The translations under genes were made by a program, and so were the position numbers. Positions 1-5,301 of a DNA stretch of 5,301 nt are shown here, piece after piece; position 1 is the stretch's first letter, and every line of letters begins with the position of its first letter. The notes under the pieces were generated by a model. The model had not been told where the DNA came from and made no database searches. It saw only the letters and a list, made by a program, of their open reading frames with translations. This DNA is from Alphaproteobacteria bacterium (GTDB lineage: Bacteria > Pseudomonadota > Alphaproteobacteria > ATCC43930 > CGMCC-115725). The stretch is from the NCBI GenBank assembly GCA_030040495.1, contig JASHTP010000360.1:1-5301 (forward strand), written 5' to 3'.

Positions 1-2495
1 CCCATGCTGGCGGTTCCGGGATGGGCCGACAGCGCCAACGCGCCGAAGGCGCTGGCGGTGGTGAGCGCCGAGTAGAGGATCGCCCGCGCCGTGGCGGAGC
101 CGAGGACCGAAGTCTGTCCCGCCCGCCAGTTCATGACGAAGTAGACATTGAAGGAGACGCCGACCCCGAGCAGCAGCGGGAGGGCGATGATGTTGGCGTA
201 GTTGAGCGGCGAGCGCAGCGCCACGACGACGACCACCGTGGCAAGCGCCGACAGCAGCAACGGCGCCATCACCAAGGCCACGTCCGCGATCCGCCGCAGC
301 GCGATCAGAAGAATGAGCGCTATCGTCGCAACGGCGGTGAGCGCCGCCGAGCGAAAGGCGTGGACGATGGTCGCGCCGGTCGATTCGAAGATCACGGCGG
401 CGCCGCCGGCATCGGGGGCCACTTCCGTCACCTGGTCGACGAAGCGCGCCAGCACGGCGCTGTCCTGCGCCGCGGGCTTCGGCACCACCTGCAGGCGGGC
501 GCGGCCGTCCGGCAGCAGCCAGTCGCGCCTGATCTCCGGCGGCAGGCTCGCCGCCGTCACCGGCTGCGCGGCCAGCGCCAGGCGCAGCTGCGCGAGCTGC
601 ATCGGCAGGAAGCGCGTCAAGCTCTCATCGGCGGCGCGCACGACCGCGTCGGAGGCGGTCGACAGCAGGCGCAGATCGCCGGCGACCTGCGCCAGGGGAT
701 GATCGGCGGGAAGCTTCGCCAGGCTCGGCTCGATCGCGGCGAAGGCGTCCTTCGCCGCCTGCCGGATCTGGTCCGGCGAAGGCGGCGTCGCGGGCGGGCG
801 CGGCGCCAGCGTTACGTCGAGCAGCGATCTTGCGTCATGGATCAGCGCGAGCTTCGCCGTCTGATCGGCGGGCACGAAGCTGTCGATCGACAGCACATGG
901 GCGACCAGCGGCAGCGCCGCGAGGCGCGGCGCCTCGGCGGCGGCGGCGGCAAGGCTCGGTGCGACGATGTCGATGGTGAAGGGGTTGGTGATCGGCGATG
1001 CCATGAGGTCATGGAGGGTCCGCATCGCCTCGGTGTCGGGATCCTTGGTGTGGAGCGGGTCGCTGTCGAAGCGCAATTGCGGCAGCAGGGCGAGGCCGGC
1101 GGCGCCGATCAGGGCGAAGACCAGCAACAGCGGGCGGCGATGCCGCCGCACCGCCTCGTCGAGCGGGGCGGCCCGGCGGAAGCCGATCTCGGCCGGCTCG
1201 CCCGGCGGCCGAAACAGCCGGATGGCGGCGGGCAGAAAGAACAAGGTGCAGCCGAAGGCGATCAACATGCCGACGCCGGCAATCAGCCCGAGCTCGGCGA
1301 CGCCGCGAAAATCGGTCGGAACGAAGGCGAGGAATCCCGCCGCCGTGGCCGCCGACGCCACCAGGATCTGGCCGCCGGCGCGGCGGGCGGTGGCGGTCAG
1401 CGCGGCGGCGACATCCTCGAGATCGTGGCGCATCTCGCGGTAGCGCACGGCGAATTGAATGGCGAAATCGACGGCGATGCCGACGAACAGGATGCCGAAG
1501 CCGACCGAGACCAGGTTGAGCGTCCCGACCGCCAGCGTGGCGAACAGCAGGGTGAGCAGCAGCCCCAGGCCGAGGGTGAGGAGGATCGGCACGATCAGGC
1601 GCCAGCTGCGCACCGCCAGGAACAGCCACAGGGTGATCAGCACGATGCTGCCGATCAGCCCCGCGACGATCCCCCGGACGACGGTGGCAAACTCGTCGTC
1701 GGCAAGCGCCACGACGCCGGTGATCCGCACCCGCGCGTCGCCGGATGCGACCAGCGGCAGTTGCCGGATGATCTCGCGCATCCTGTGGGCGGCAACGCCG
1801 CCCGGCTCCAGGGCGCCGAAATCGAGCGGCGGCTGCACCAGAACGAACTTGTAGCGGCCCGCCAGGTCGGCGAGCCGGCCGCCCAGCAGCTCCGACCAGG
1901 AGAGGGCCCGGCTCCGTCCGTCGAGCGCCGCTGCCATCGCATGGTGGAACGATGTCAACGCCGGCAGCGACGAAGCGAGATCGGCCTGGCCTCGGCTGAC
2001 GCCTTGGCCCAGCAGCGACAGCGCGGCGAAAAGGCCGCGGGCGCTCGGGTCGGCGGCCAGCTCGCCCAGAAAGGGCTGCGCGGCGATGATGCGGTCGAGC
2101 AGCGCCTCGAGCCGGGGCGTGGCGAGGAAGAGCAATCCCTCCCGCGACAGGAAGGGCGAGCTGTCGGGGCGGCGCACCGTCTTGAAATCGGCGCGGTCCG
2201 CCGCCAGCGAAGCGGCGAGATCGGCGGCGGTCGATTCCGTCGCCTCGGGGGTGCGGCCGTCCACCACCGCCACCAGCAGATCGCTGAATTGCGGAAAGTC
2301 GCGCGCGAAGGCGATGGCGTCGCGGCGCCAGGGCAGGCTTTCCGGAAACATCAAATTCGTGTTGGTGTTGATGCCCAGATGCTGCGCCGTGGTGACGGCG
2401 CCGACAGCGGCCAGCAGGCCGCCGGCCAGCATGACGATCAGCGCATGGCGTTGGCTGCGGTCGACCAGCCAGGCGAGCCAATCGAGAAAAATCAT
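1..2495 (-). CDS. hpnN: HpnN-like hopanoid RND/MMPL transporter (C-terminus cut by window edge)
   Basis: Inner-membrane RND-superfamily exporter; family members carry hopanoids from the inner to the outer membrane. The minus strand reads open for 831 codons from ATG 2495-2493 to the window edge. The protein begins MIFLDWLAWLVDRSQRHALI. One helix spans about residues 18-37, followed by a periplasmic domain (about 40-270) and six helices (about 271-472). The fourth helix overall holds the MMPL-type GIAVDFAIQF motif, with Asp343. A second periplasmic domain (about 473-715) contains an Ala/Pro-rich stretch, then come helices from about 717 on. LPLLLGVGVSFNVYF (772-786) is, as I remember it, characteristic of HpnN over generic MMPL proteins. 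HpnN is usually somewhat over 850 residues, so only the last helix and tail are missing. The start is backed by TM1 placement. GAGGG directly abuts the ATG, too close for a normal Shine-Dalgarno site. No frameshift or stop was seen. Confidence 0.9.
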   Translation of the reverse strand, partial: MIFLDWLAWLVDRSQRHALIVMLAGGLLAAVGAVTTAQHLGINTNTNLMFPESLPWRRDAIAFARDFPQFSDLLVAVVDGRTPEATESTAADLAASLAADRADFKTVRRPDSSPFLSREGLLFLATPRLEALLDRIIAAQPFLGELAADPSARGLFAALSLLGQGVSRGQADLASSLPALTSFHHAMAAALDGRSRALSWSELLGGRLADLAGRYKFVLVQPPLDFGALEPGGVAAHRMREIIRQLPLVASGDARVRITGVVALADDEFATVVRGIVAGLIGSIVLITLWLFLAVRSWRLIVPILLTLGLGLLLTLLFATLAVGTLNLVSVGFGILFVGIAVDFAIQFAVRYREMRHDLEDVAAALTATARRAGGQILVASAATAAGFLAFVPTDFRGVAELGLIAGVGMLIAFGCTLFFLPAAIRLFRPPGEPAEIGFRRAAPLDEAVRRHRRPLLLVFALIGAAGLALLPQLRFDSDPLHTKDPDTEAMRTLHDLMASPITNPFTIDIVAPSLAAAAAEAPRLAALPLVAHVLSIDSFVPADQTAKLALIHDARSLLDVTLAPRPPATPPSPDQIRQAAKDAFAAIEPSLAKLPADHPLAQVAGDLRLLSTASDAVVRAADESLTRFLPMQLAQLRLALAAQPVTAASLPPEIRRDWLLPDGRARLQVVPKPAAQDSAVLARFVDQVTEVAPDAGGAAVIFESTGATIVHAFRSAALTAVATIALILLIALRRIADVALVMAPLLLSALATVVVVVALRSPLNYANIIALPLLLGVGVSFNVYFVMNWRAGQTSVLGSATARAILYSALTTASAFGALALSAHPGTASM

Positions 2496-2731
2496 CCCTC
2501 GACCGACCCGACCGGCGGCGGCCGGCGCCTTCCGGCAAAAGCGGCGAGGCCGTCGTGCCGCAGACGGACCGCGACGCCCGTCGAATCGTCGAGGCGTGGC
2601 ATCTGAATGGCCTGTCTCCAGACGGTCTGCGGGGAATTACCGAAGCGGTCGCGGCGGCGGCCGGCGCGTCGACGACGCGTCATCCGAGCGCCAAGGCCGG
2701 CTCCCTGCGCCTTGCAGGCGCGTCGGCCACG

Positions 2732-2760
2732 TTCATGCCCCTGGCCGGCACCGCGGTCAA
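2732..2760 (-). promoter_or_regulatory. Possible sigma70-type promoter for hpnN
   Basis: Read on the minus strand, TTGACC (2760-2755, five of six matches to TTGACA) is followed after 17 bp by CATGAA (2737-2732, three of six matches to TATAAT). Initiation would fall near 2725, giving a leader of about 230 nt before hpnN. The -10 element is weak and such matches arise by chance, so this is only a candidate. Confidence 0.22.
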
Positions 2761-2840
2761 GAGCAGGCCGTTGCGCGGCGTCGTCACGCGAGCGGGCATC
2801 GCTCGCCGTCGAGTTTGCCCGGGCCGGGCGCGGGGCGCGG

Positions 2841-2869
2841 TTGTCAAGCGCGGCGCGAGTCTCTAAGTG
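2841..2869 (+). promoter_or_regulatory. Possible promoter for the ferritin-like/DUF6134 pair
   Basis: TTGTCA (2841-2846, five of six matches to TTGACA) is followed after exactly 17 bp by TAAGTG (2864-2869), a poor -10 element but one of the few AT-containing spots in this GC-rich region. Initiation near 2876 would leave a leader of about 43 nt ahead of the ATG at 2919, a plausible length. The match is suggestive only. Confidence 0.33.
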
Positions 2870-2903
2870 TCAGGGGAGGGGCACGGAGCCGGCGTTCGAC
2901 GTC

Positions 2904-2910
2904 AGGAGAG
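2904..2910 (+). promoter_or_regulatory. Ribosome binding site that fixes the ferritin-like start
   Basis: AGGAGAG lies 8 nt before the ATG at 2919. It is the best Shine-Dalgarno match near this gene and decides the start. The same frame is open upstream to about 2607, but that extension would add about 100 low-complexity Arg/Pro-rich residues and is not believable. Confidence 0.7.
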
Positions 2911-2918
2911 GCGGCGGC

Positions 2919-3755
2919 ATGACGGAAGAGGAAGAGCGATATCCCGGCGACGCGTCCTGGTCGATGGACGACATGCCCTACGACGCGCTCGAGCGCGCGG
3001 CGGTCGCCGACGACGAGCTGCTGCTCCACCTCATCGCCTCGGCGTCCTTCGTCGAGATCACCTCGGACGTCTATACCCGCAACCTCGCCGATTTCTTCCG
3101 CGGCGACGCCGAGGTCGTCGACTGGCTGGAACGCTCCTGGGAAAGCGAGGAGCTGCAGCATGGCCGGGCGCTGAGGCGCTATGTCGAGATCGCCTGGCCG
3201 GATTTCGACTGGGACGGCGCCTACCGCCGCTTCCTCGCCGAGTTCCTGCGCTTCTGCTCGGTCGACCAGCTCGCGCCGACGCGGGCGCTGGAGATGGCGG
3301 CGCGCTGCGTCGTCGAGACCGGCACGGCGGCCTTCTACCGCGCGCTGGCGGAGATGAGCCCGGAGCCGGTGCTGGGCCGGATCGCCGCCGCGATCGGCGC
3401 CGACGAGGTGCGCCACTACAAGCATTTCTACCGCTTTTTCCTGCATTATCGCGAGCATGAGCGGCCGAGCCGGGTGGCGGTGGCGCGCACCCTCTGGGCG
3501 CGGATCGGCGAGGTCGACGCCGAGGACGCCTTCTACGCCTTCAAGCATGTCTATCTCGCGCGCCACCCCGATGCCGAGTTCCGCGCCGACGACTACCTGG
3601 CGTTCCGCGCGCAGCTCAAGCCGCTCGCGGCGCGCCACTTCCCGCACCGCATGGCGAGCAAGATGCTGCTGAAGCCGCTCGACCTCAGCGCGCCGGTGGG
3701 GCGCCTGATGGTGCCGGCGGTGGCCTCGGCCTCGCGCCTGCTGTTGCGGAGCTAG
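2919..3755 (+). CDS. Ferritin-like di-iron protein, acyl-ACP-desaturase-like ligand pattern
   Basis: A 278-residue, mainly helical soluble protein with no signal peptide or membrane helix. It carries a full carboxylate-bridged di-iron ligand set on four predicted helices: Glu46 (FVEITSDVY), Glu78/His81 (EELQHG), Glu133 (VVETGTAAFY) and Glu163/His166 (DEVRHYKHF). The order E, ExxH, E, ExxH and the spacings of 32, 55 and 30 residues resemble plant-type acyl-ACP desaturases, whose motifs read EENRHG and DEKRHE. That family oxidises acyl chains with O2 and external electrons. Related ferritin-like proteins do other oxygenations or have no known substrate. The protein is shorter than plant desaturases, so the exact reaction is unknown. 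The start follows a strong Shine-Dalgarno site. It is divergent from hpnN and 4 bp ahead of the DUF6134-like gene, which suggests an envelope or lipid role by inference only. Confidence 0.8.
   Translation: MTEEEERYPGDASWSMDDMPYDALERAAVADDELLLHLIASASFVEITSDVYTRNLADFFRGDAEVVDWLERSWESEELQHGRALRRYVEIAWPDFDWDGAYRRFLAEFLRFCSVDQLAPTRALEMAARCVVETGTAAFYRALAEMSPEPVLGRIAAAIGADEVRHYKHFYRFFLHYREHERPSRVAVARTLWARIGEVDAEDAFYAFKHVYLARHPDAEFRADDYLAFRAQLKPLAARHFPHRMASKMLLKPLDLSAPVGRLMVPAVASASRLLLRS
3748..3751 (+). promoter_or_regulatory. Ribosome binding site for the ATG at 3760
   Basis: GGAG sits inside the last codons of the ferritin-like gene, 8 nt before the ATG at 3760. This supports 3760 as the original start of the next gene even though that ATG is now out of frame with the body of the protein. 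Confidence 0.5.
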
Positions 3756-3759
3756 CCCG

Positions 3760-3832
3760 ATGCGCGCGCGCTCGCTCCCTGCTCCTCCTCGCCGGCCTGC
3801 TCTGCGCGCTGCCGGCCGATCGCGGCGCCGCG
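3760..3832 (+). other. Signal-peptide segment, out of frame with its ATG
   Basis: The ATG at 3760 has a good ribosome binding site but reads MRARSLPAPPRRPAL, which is not a signal peptide. The frame that continues into the DUF6134-like body reads ARARSLLLLAGLLCALPA from 3764, a textbook leader with arginines, a Leu-rich core and a likely cleavage site after GAA just before VPTAE. That frame has no ATG, GTG or TTG until 3833. A one-base loss in the CCC run (3777-3779), or two added bases in the GC repeat (3762-3771), would join the ATG to the leader. Confidence 0.7.
3762..3771 (+). repeat. Short GC dinucleotide tract at the frame break
   Basis: Five tandem GC units directly follow the ATG at 3760. 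One extra unit would give MRARARSLLLLAGLLCALPA in frame with the downstream protein. Tracts like this can slip during replication or be miscounted in assembly. Five units is short for a classical phase-variable tract. Confidence 0.5.
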
Positions 3833-4411
3833 GTGCCGACCGCGGAAGTGCTGCGCTATACCGTCAAGCACGCGATCTACGGCGACATCGGCACCTACAG
3901 CAACACCGTCGAGCGCAGCGGCGACACCACCACGGTGCAGACCGAGGCGCATTTCAAGGTGAGCATGCTCGGCATCGTCCTCCATCGCGAGGATGCCGAG
4001 CGCCAGGAGCGCTGGCGCGACGGGCGCCTGATCTTCTTCCACGGCGTCACCGTCAAGAACGGCCGGAAACTGGAGGTGACGGGCGAGGCCGAAGGCGACC
4101 GCTTCGTCATCGCCTCGCCGCGCGGCACCGTCGCCGCGCCGGCCGACATCCGCCCGGCCAATCCCTGGTCGGCGAACTTCCTCGGCTCCGACACGATGAT
4201 GCGGGTCGACACCGGCGCGGTCGAGCCGGTGCAGGTCAGCGGCGGCGGCGAGACCCTGGTCGCGGTCGGCGGCGCCAAGCTGCCGGCGCGGGAATACGAG
4301 ATCAGCGGCCGCACCCGCTACCAGGTCTGGCTGAGCGAGCCGCAGCAGGTGCCGGTGAAGTTCACCGTCGACGACGACAGCGGCGTGGTGACGTTCACCT
4401 TGGCGCGGTGA
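3833..4411 (+). CDS. DUF6134-like exported protein (intact frame from GTG; leader shifted)
   Basis: The intact frame from GTG 3833 gives 192 residues. The body is rich in predicted beta strands: RYTVKHAIYGDIGTYSNTVE, then HFKVSMLGIVLHRE, ERWRDGRLIFFHGVTVKNG, PADIRPANPWSANFLG and YEISGRTRYQVWLSE, ending in a short VTFTLAR strand. From memory this matches the DUF6134 family of secreted or periplasmic proteins of unknown role, about this size and normally preceded by a signal peptide. Translation from 3833 would drop the leader, so the protein would stay in the cytoplasm. The natural start is more likely 3760, four bases after the ferritin-like stop, with a frame break between. The tight spacing implies one transcript with that gene. 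The function is unknown. The gene could be a very recent pseudogene, phase-variable, or intact with a sequence error. Confidence 0.75.
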   Translation: MPTAEVLRYTVKHAIYGDIGTYSNTVERSGDTTTVQTEAHFKVSMLGIVLHREDAERQERWRDGRLIFFHGVTVKNGRKLEVTGEAEGDRFVIASPRGTVAAPADIRPANPWSANFLGSDTMMRVDTGAVEPVQVSGGGETLVAVGGAKLPAREYEISGRTRYQVWLSEPQQVPVKFTVDDDSGVVTFTLAR

Positions 4412-4541
4412 GGCGCGGGCGCTCCATGACATCCGCGGACAGCAAGGCTCGCGTCGCCGTCGGCCGGAAGGTCTTTGCCGCTCGCGACCGCGAGCGGATC
4501 GGCGAGCGCCGCGCCGAGCGCGCCGGACGGCCGTCGCCGCC
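4412..4541 (+). other. Intergenic gap with a small open frame
   Basis: A 130-bp gap. A 39-codon frame (ATG 4426 to TGA 4545) ends by overlapping the next GTG start as GTGA, which would suit translational coupling. It has only a weak GAGG 12 nt upstream, and its product is Arg/Ala-rich with no recognisable motif, so I do not call it a gene. Confidence 0.4.
4478..4497 (+). other. Perfect 8-bp GC hairpin between genes
   Basis: CCGCTCGC (4478-4485) and GCGAGCGG (4490-4497) are exact reverse complements around a 4-nt GACC loop. No T-run follows, so it is not a standard intrinsic terminator. It may act as an RNA 3'-end stabiliser or partial terminator behind the DUF6134-like gene. GC-rich DNA yields such hairpins by chance, so the role is uncertain. 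Confidence 0.4.
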
Positions 4542-5066
4542 GTGACCGACGCGATCCGGATCAACCGCGCGCCGGTGCTGACCTTGTGGGCCGCCATCGT
4601 CGCCGAGCGTCTCGGCTTCGCCCGGGACGAGGCGCTGACGCTCGGGCGCGCCGTCGCCGGCCTCAACGCCTACAGCAAGGGCGTCTCGCTCGGCCTCTAT
4701 GAGCCCACCCCCGCGACCGAGCGGGAGCGGCGGCGCGAGGCCCGCCATGGCGCGACGGTGCAGGTCGCTCTGCTCCATCGGGCGGTTCCCGCCGTGCAGA
4801 CGCCCGAGGGTCTCAGGGCGCTCAGCAAGGACCGGCCGATCTCGCCCGACAGCGTCGAGCGCTATCTCGCCGGCAAGTTCGGCGACCGTCTCGCCGACGC
4901 CCGCGCCGCCATGACGCGATTGGCCCGGTCGATGGCGCCGCGCGATCTCGCCGAGCGCGCCTACGGCCTCTATGAGGAGTTCCGCCCCGCCGTGCCCGCC
5001 GGCGTCCGCGGCTGGGGCGCCGCCGGCAAGCTCGACCTGGACCGCGTGACGGCGCTCGCGGAGTGA
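4542..5066 (+). CDS. Conserved protein of unknown function
   Basis: A 174-residue, mostly helical, charged soluble protein without signal peptide or membrane helix. The N-terminus INRAPVLTLWAAIVAERLGF (7-26), followed by EALTLGRAVAGLNAYSKG (30-47), and the C-terminal FRPAVPAGVRGWGAAGKLDL (147-166) look like strongly conserved blocks. From memory they recur in uncharacterised proteins of proteobacteria and actinobacteria; I know no experimentally assigned function. Between them lie an Arg/Glu-rich linker (59-70) and two helices with basic residues. The GTG start is the first usable start in frame and places the conserved block at the N-terminus as in homologues I recall. The ribosome binding site is weak (GGACGG, 11 nt upstream). 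It sits 130 bp after the DUF6134-like gene, so co-transcription is possible but not compelling. Confidence 0.8.
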   Translation: MTDAIRINRAPVLTLWAAIVAERLGFARDEALTLGRAVAGLNAYSKGVSLGLYEPTPATERERRREARHGATVQVALLHRAVPAVQTPEGLRALSKDRPISPDSVERYLAGKFGDRLADARAAMTRLARSMAPRDLAERAYGLYEEFRPAVPAGVRGWGAAGKLDLDRVTALAE

Positions 5067-5167
5067 GCGGGCGGGGCGTCCGAGAAGTCGGAAGTTCCGT
5101 CAGCCGAGGCGCCGGCTCCGGGTTCCCGCTTTCGAGCTTGTGAAGAAAATGATGGGACGAGCGCTTG
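5067..5167. other. Non-coding tail after the last gene
   Basis: No credible coding. Directly after the stop is a small hairpin (TCCGA 5079-5083 with TCGGA 5088-5092, GAAG loop) and an overlapping CGGAA/TTCCG palindrome (5089-5099). Neither is followed by a T-run, so they are at best weak terminators. The stretch leads into the palindromic element. Confidence 0.4.
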
Positions 5168-5266
5168 TGCGTCCTTCGACAGCTCGCTCCGCTCGCGCTC
5201 AGGATGAGGCGAATTTTCTTTATGCCATAAAGACTTCCCCTCATCCTGAGCCTGTCGAAGGACGCA
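5168..5266. repeat. Nested palindrome of REP-like dispersed repeat units
   Basis: Two inverted units face each other. The left unit (5168-5209) starts TGCGTCCTTCGACAG and ends CTCAGGATGAGG. The right unit (5239-5266) starts CCTCATCCTGAG and ends CTGTCGAAGGACGCA. The 15-base and 12-base arm segments pair perfectly. They differ only at the junction: 15 bases (5183-5197) in the left unit against one C (5251) in the right. The 29-base spacer contains a second perfect palindrome, TCTTTATG (5217-5224) and CATAAAGA (5226-5233), around one C. I recognise the CCTTCGACAG...CTCAGGATGAGG core as a repeat scattered through many alphaproteobacterial genomes. As RNA it would form a long stem-loop that could end transcription from either side. 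Confidence 0.8.
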
Positions 5267-5301
5267 GGGTGGACGTGCAGCGCGTCGCGGGTCACGAGCG
5301 A
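5267..5301. other. Right-edge fragment, nothing recognised
   Basis: The last 35 bases follow the palindrome. No gene, motif or repeat could be identified in them. Confidence 0.4.

Larger units (their letters stand above)
2496..2918. other. Divergent intergenic region between hpnN and the ferritin-like gene
   Basis: This 423-bp stretch separates two divergently read genes and should hold both promoters. Several reading frames are open across it on both strands. Their predicted products are rich in Arg, Pro and Ala, and third-position GC is visibly lower than in the flanking genes, so I do not call a gene. It contains small inverted repeats around 2692-2718 (CAAGGC with GCCTTG, and CCTGC with GCAGG) that could fold in an hpnN leader RNA. 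It also holds the two promoter candidates and the ribosome binding site listed separately. Confidence 0.6.

Noticed and set aside
936..950. GGC triplet run inside hpnN
   Set aside because: It simply encodes a short alanine stretch (about residues 516-520) in the second periplasmic domain, in frame and ordinary for GC-rich coding DNA.
1009..2538. 509-codon minus-strand frame overlapping hpnN
   Set aside because: It is in a different frame from hpnN and is Arg/Pro/Gly-rich without hydrophobic segments, so it is a shifted reading of the transporter gene.
21..2606. 861-codon open frame on the plus strand opposite hpnN
   Set aside because: Its product is low-complexity Arg/Gly/Gln/Asp-rich with no domain, while the opposite strand encodes a coherent membrane transporter with proper helices and HpnN-like motifs. 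Long antisense frames are common in DNA this GC-rich.
2555..2866. 103-codon plus-strand frame from GTG in the divergent intergenic region
   Set aside because: The first 40 residues look somewhat protein-like, but third-position GC is below that of the real genes, the rest is Arg-rich, there is no ribosome binding site that I can see, and it runs through the promoter candidate.
2607..2918. N-terminal extension of the ferritin-like protein to about 2607
   Set aside because: The extension is basic low-complexity sequence and the strong Shine-Dalgarno site before 2919 marks the real start.
2844..3647. 267-codon minus-strand frame opposite the ferritin-like gene
   Set aside because: It is an Arg/Glu/Ala-rich mirror of a well-supported di-iron gene, with no motif of its own.
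3760..4545. 261-codon plus-strand frame from the ATG at 3760
   Set aside because: Only its start codon is meaningful. After the first few codons it reads the DUF6134-like gene in the wrong frame as Arg-rich sequence; the credible protein continues in the next frame.
3752..4666. 304-codon minus-strand frame opposite the DUF6134-like gene
   Set aside because: It is low-complexity, spans the ends of two plus-strand genes and has no recognisable domain.
4822..5295. 157-codon minus-strand frame across the end of the last gene and the palindrome
   Set aside because: It runs through the dispersed repeat and the opposite strand of a well-supported gene, and its product is Arg-rich with no motif.

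Overview
The window is a GC-rich stretch whose base composition, codon use and gene content suggest a hopanoid-making proteobacterium, most likely an alphaproteobacterium. The strongest pointer is the left half, which encodes an RND/MMPL-type transporter very like HpnN, the hopanoid exporter. A second, softer pointer is a dispersed intergenic palindrome near the right end, of a kind I remember from many alphaproteobacterial genomes. The genus cannot be fixed from the sequence.

Layout. Bases 1-2495 (minus strand) hold 831 codons of hpnN. The start is present and the last membrane helix runs off the left edge. Bases 2496-2918 are a divergent intergenic region with weak promoter candidates in both directions. 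Rightwards, on the plus strand, come three genes. The first (2919-3755) is a ferritin-like protein with a complete di-iron ligand set laid out as in acyl-ACP desaturases. The second (3760/3833-4411) is a DUF6134-like exported protein whose signal peptide is out of frame with its ATG. The third (4542-5066) is a conserved protein of unknown function. The first two are 4 bp apart and probably co-transcribed. A perfect GC hairpin lies in the 130-bp gap before the third. Bases 5067-5301 have no gene and carry a large nested palindrome.

How the parts may fit together (inference). HpnN moves hopanoids from the inner to the outer membrane. The divergent pair is a soluble di-iron protein plus an exported beta-rich protein, which could belong to an envelope-lipid pathway, but nothing in the sequence proves a functional link. 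The most unusual points are the broken reading frame at the DUF6134 signal peptide, the desaturase-like di-iron motif set in an otherwise unassigned protein, and the nested palindrome. I see no RNA genes, CRISPR arrays, transposases or integrases. The genes look like ordinary chromosomal envelope and housekeeping content rather than a mobile island.
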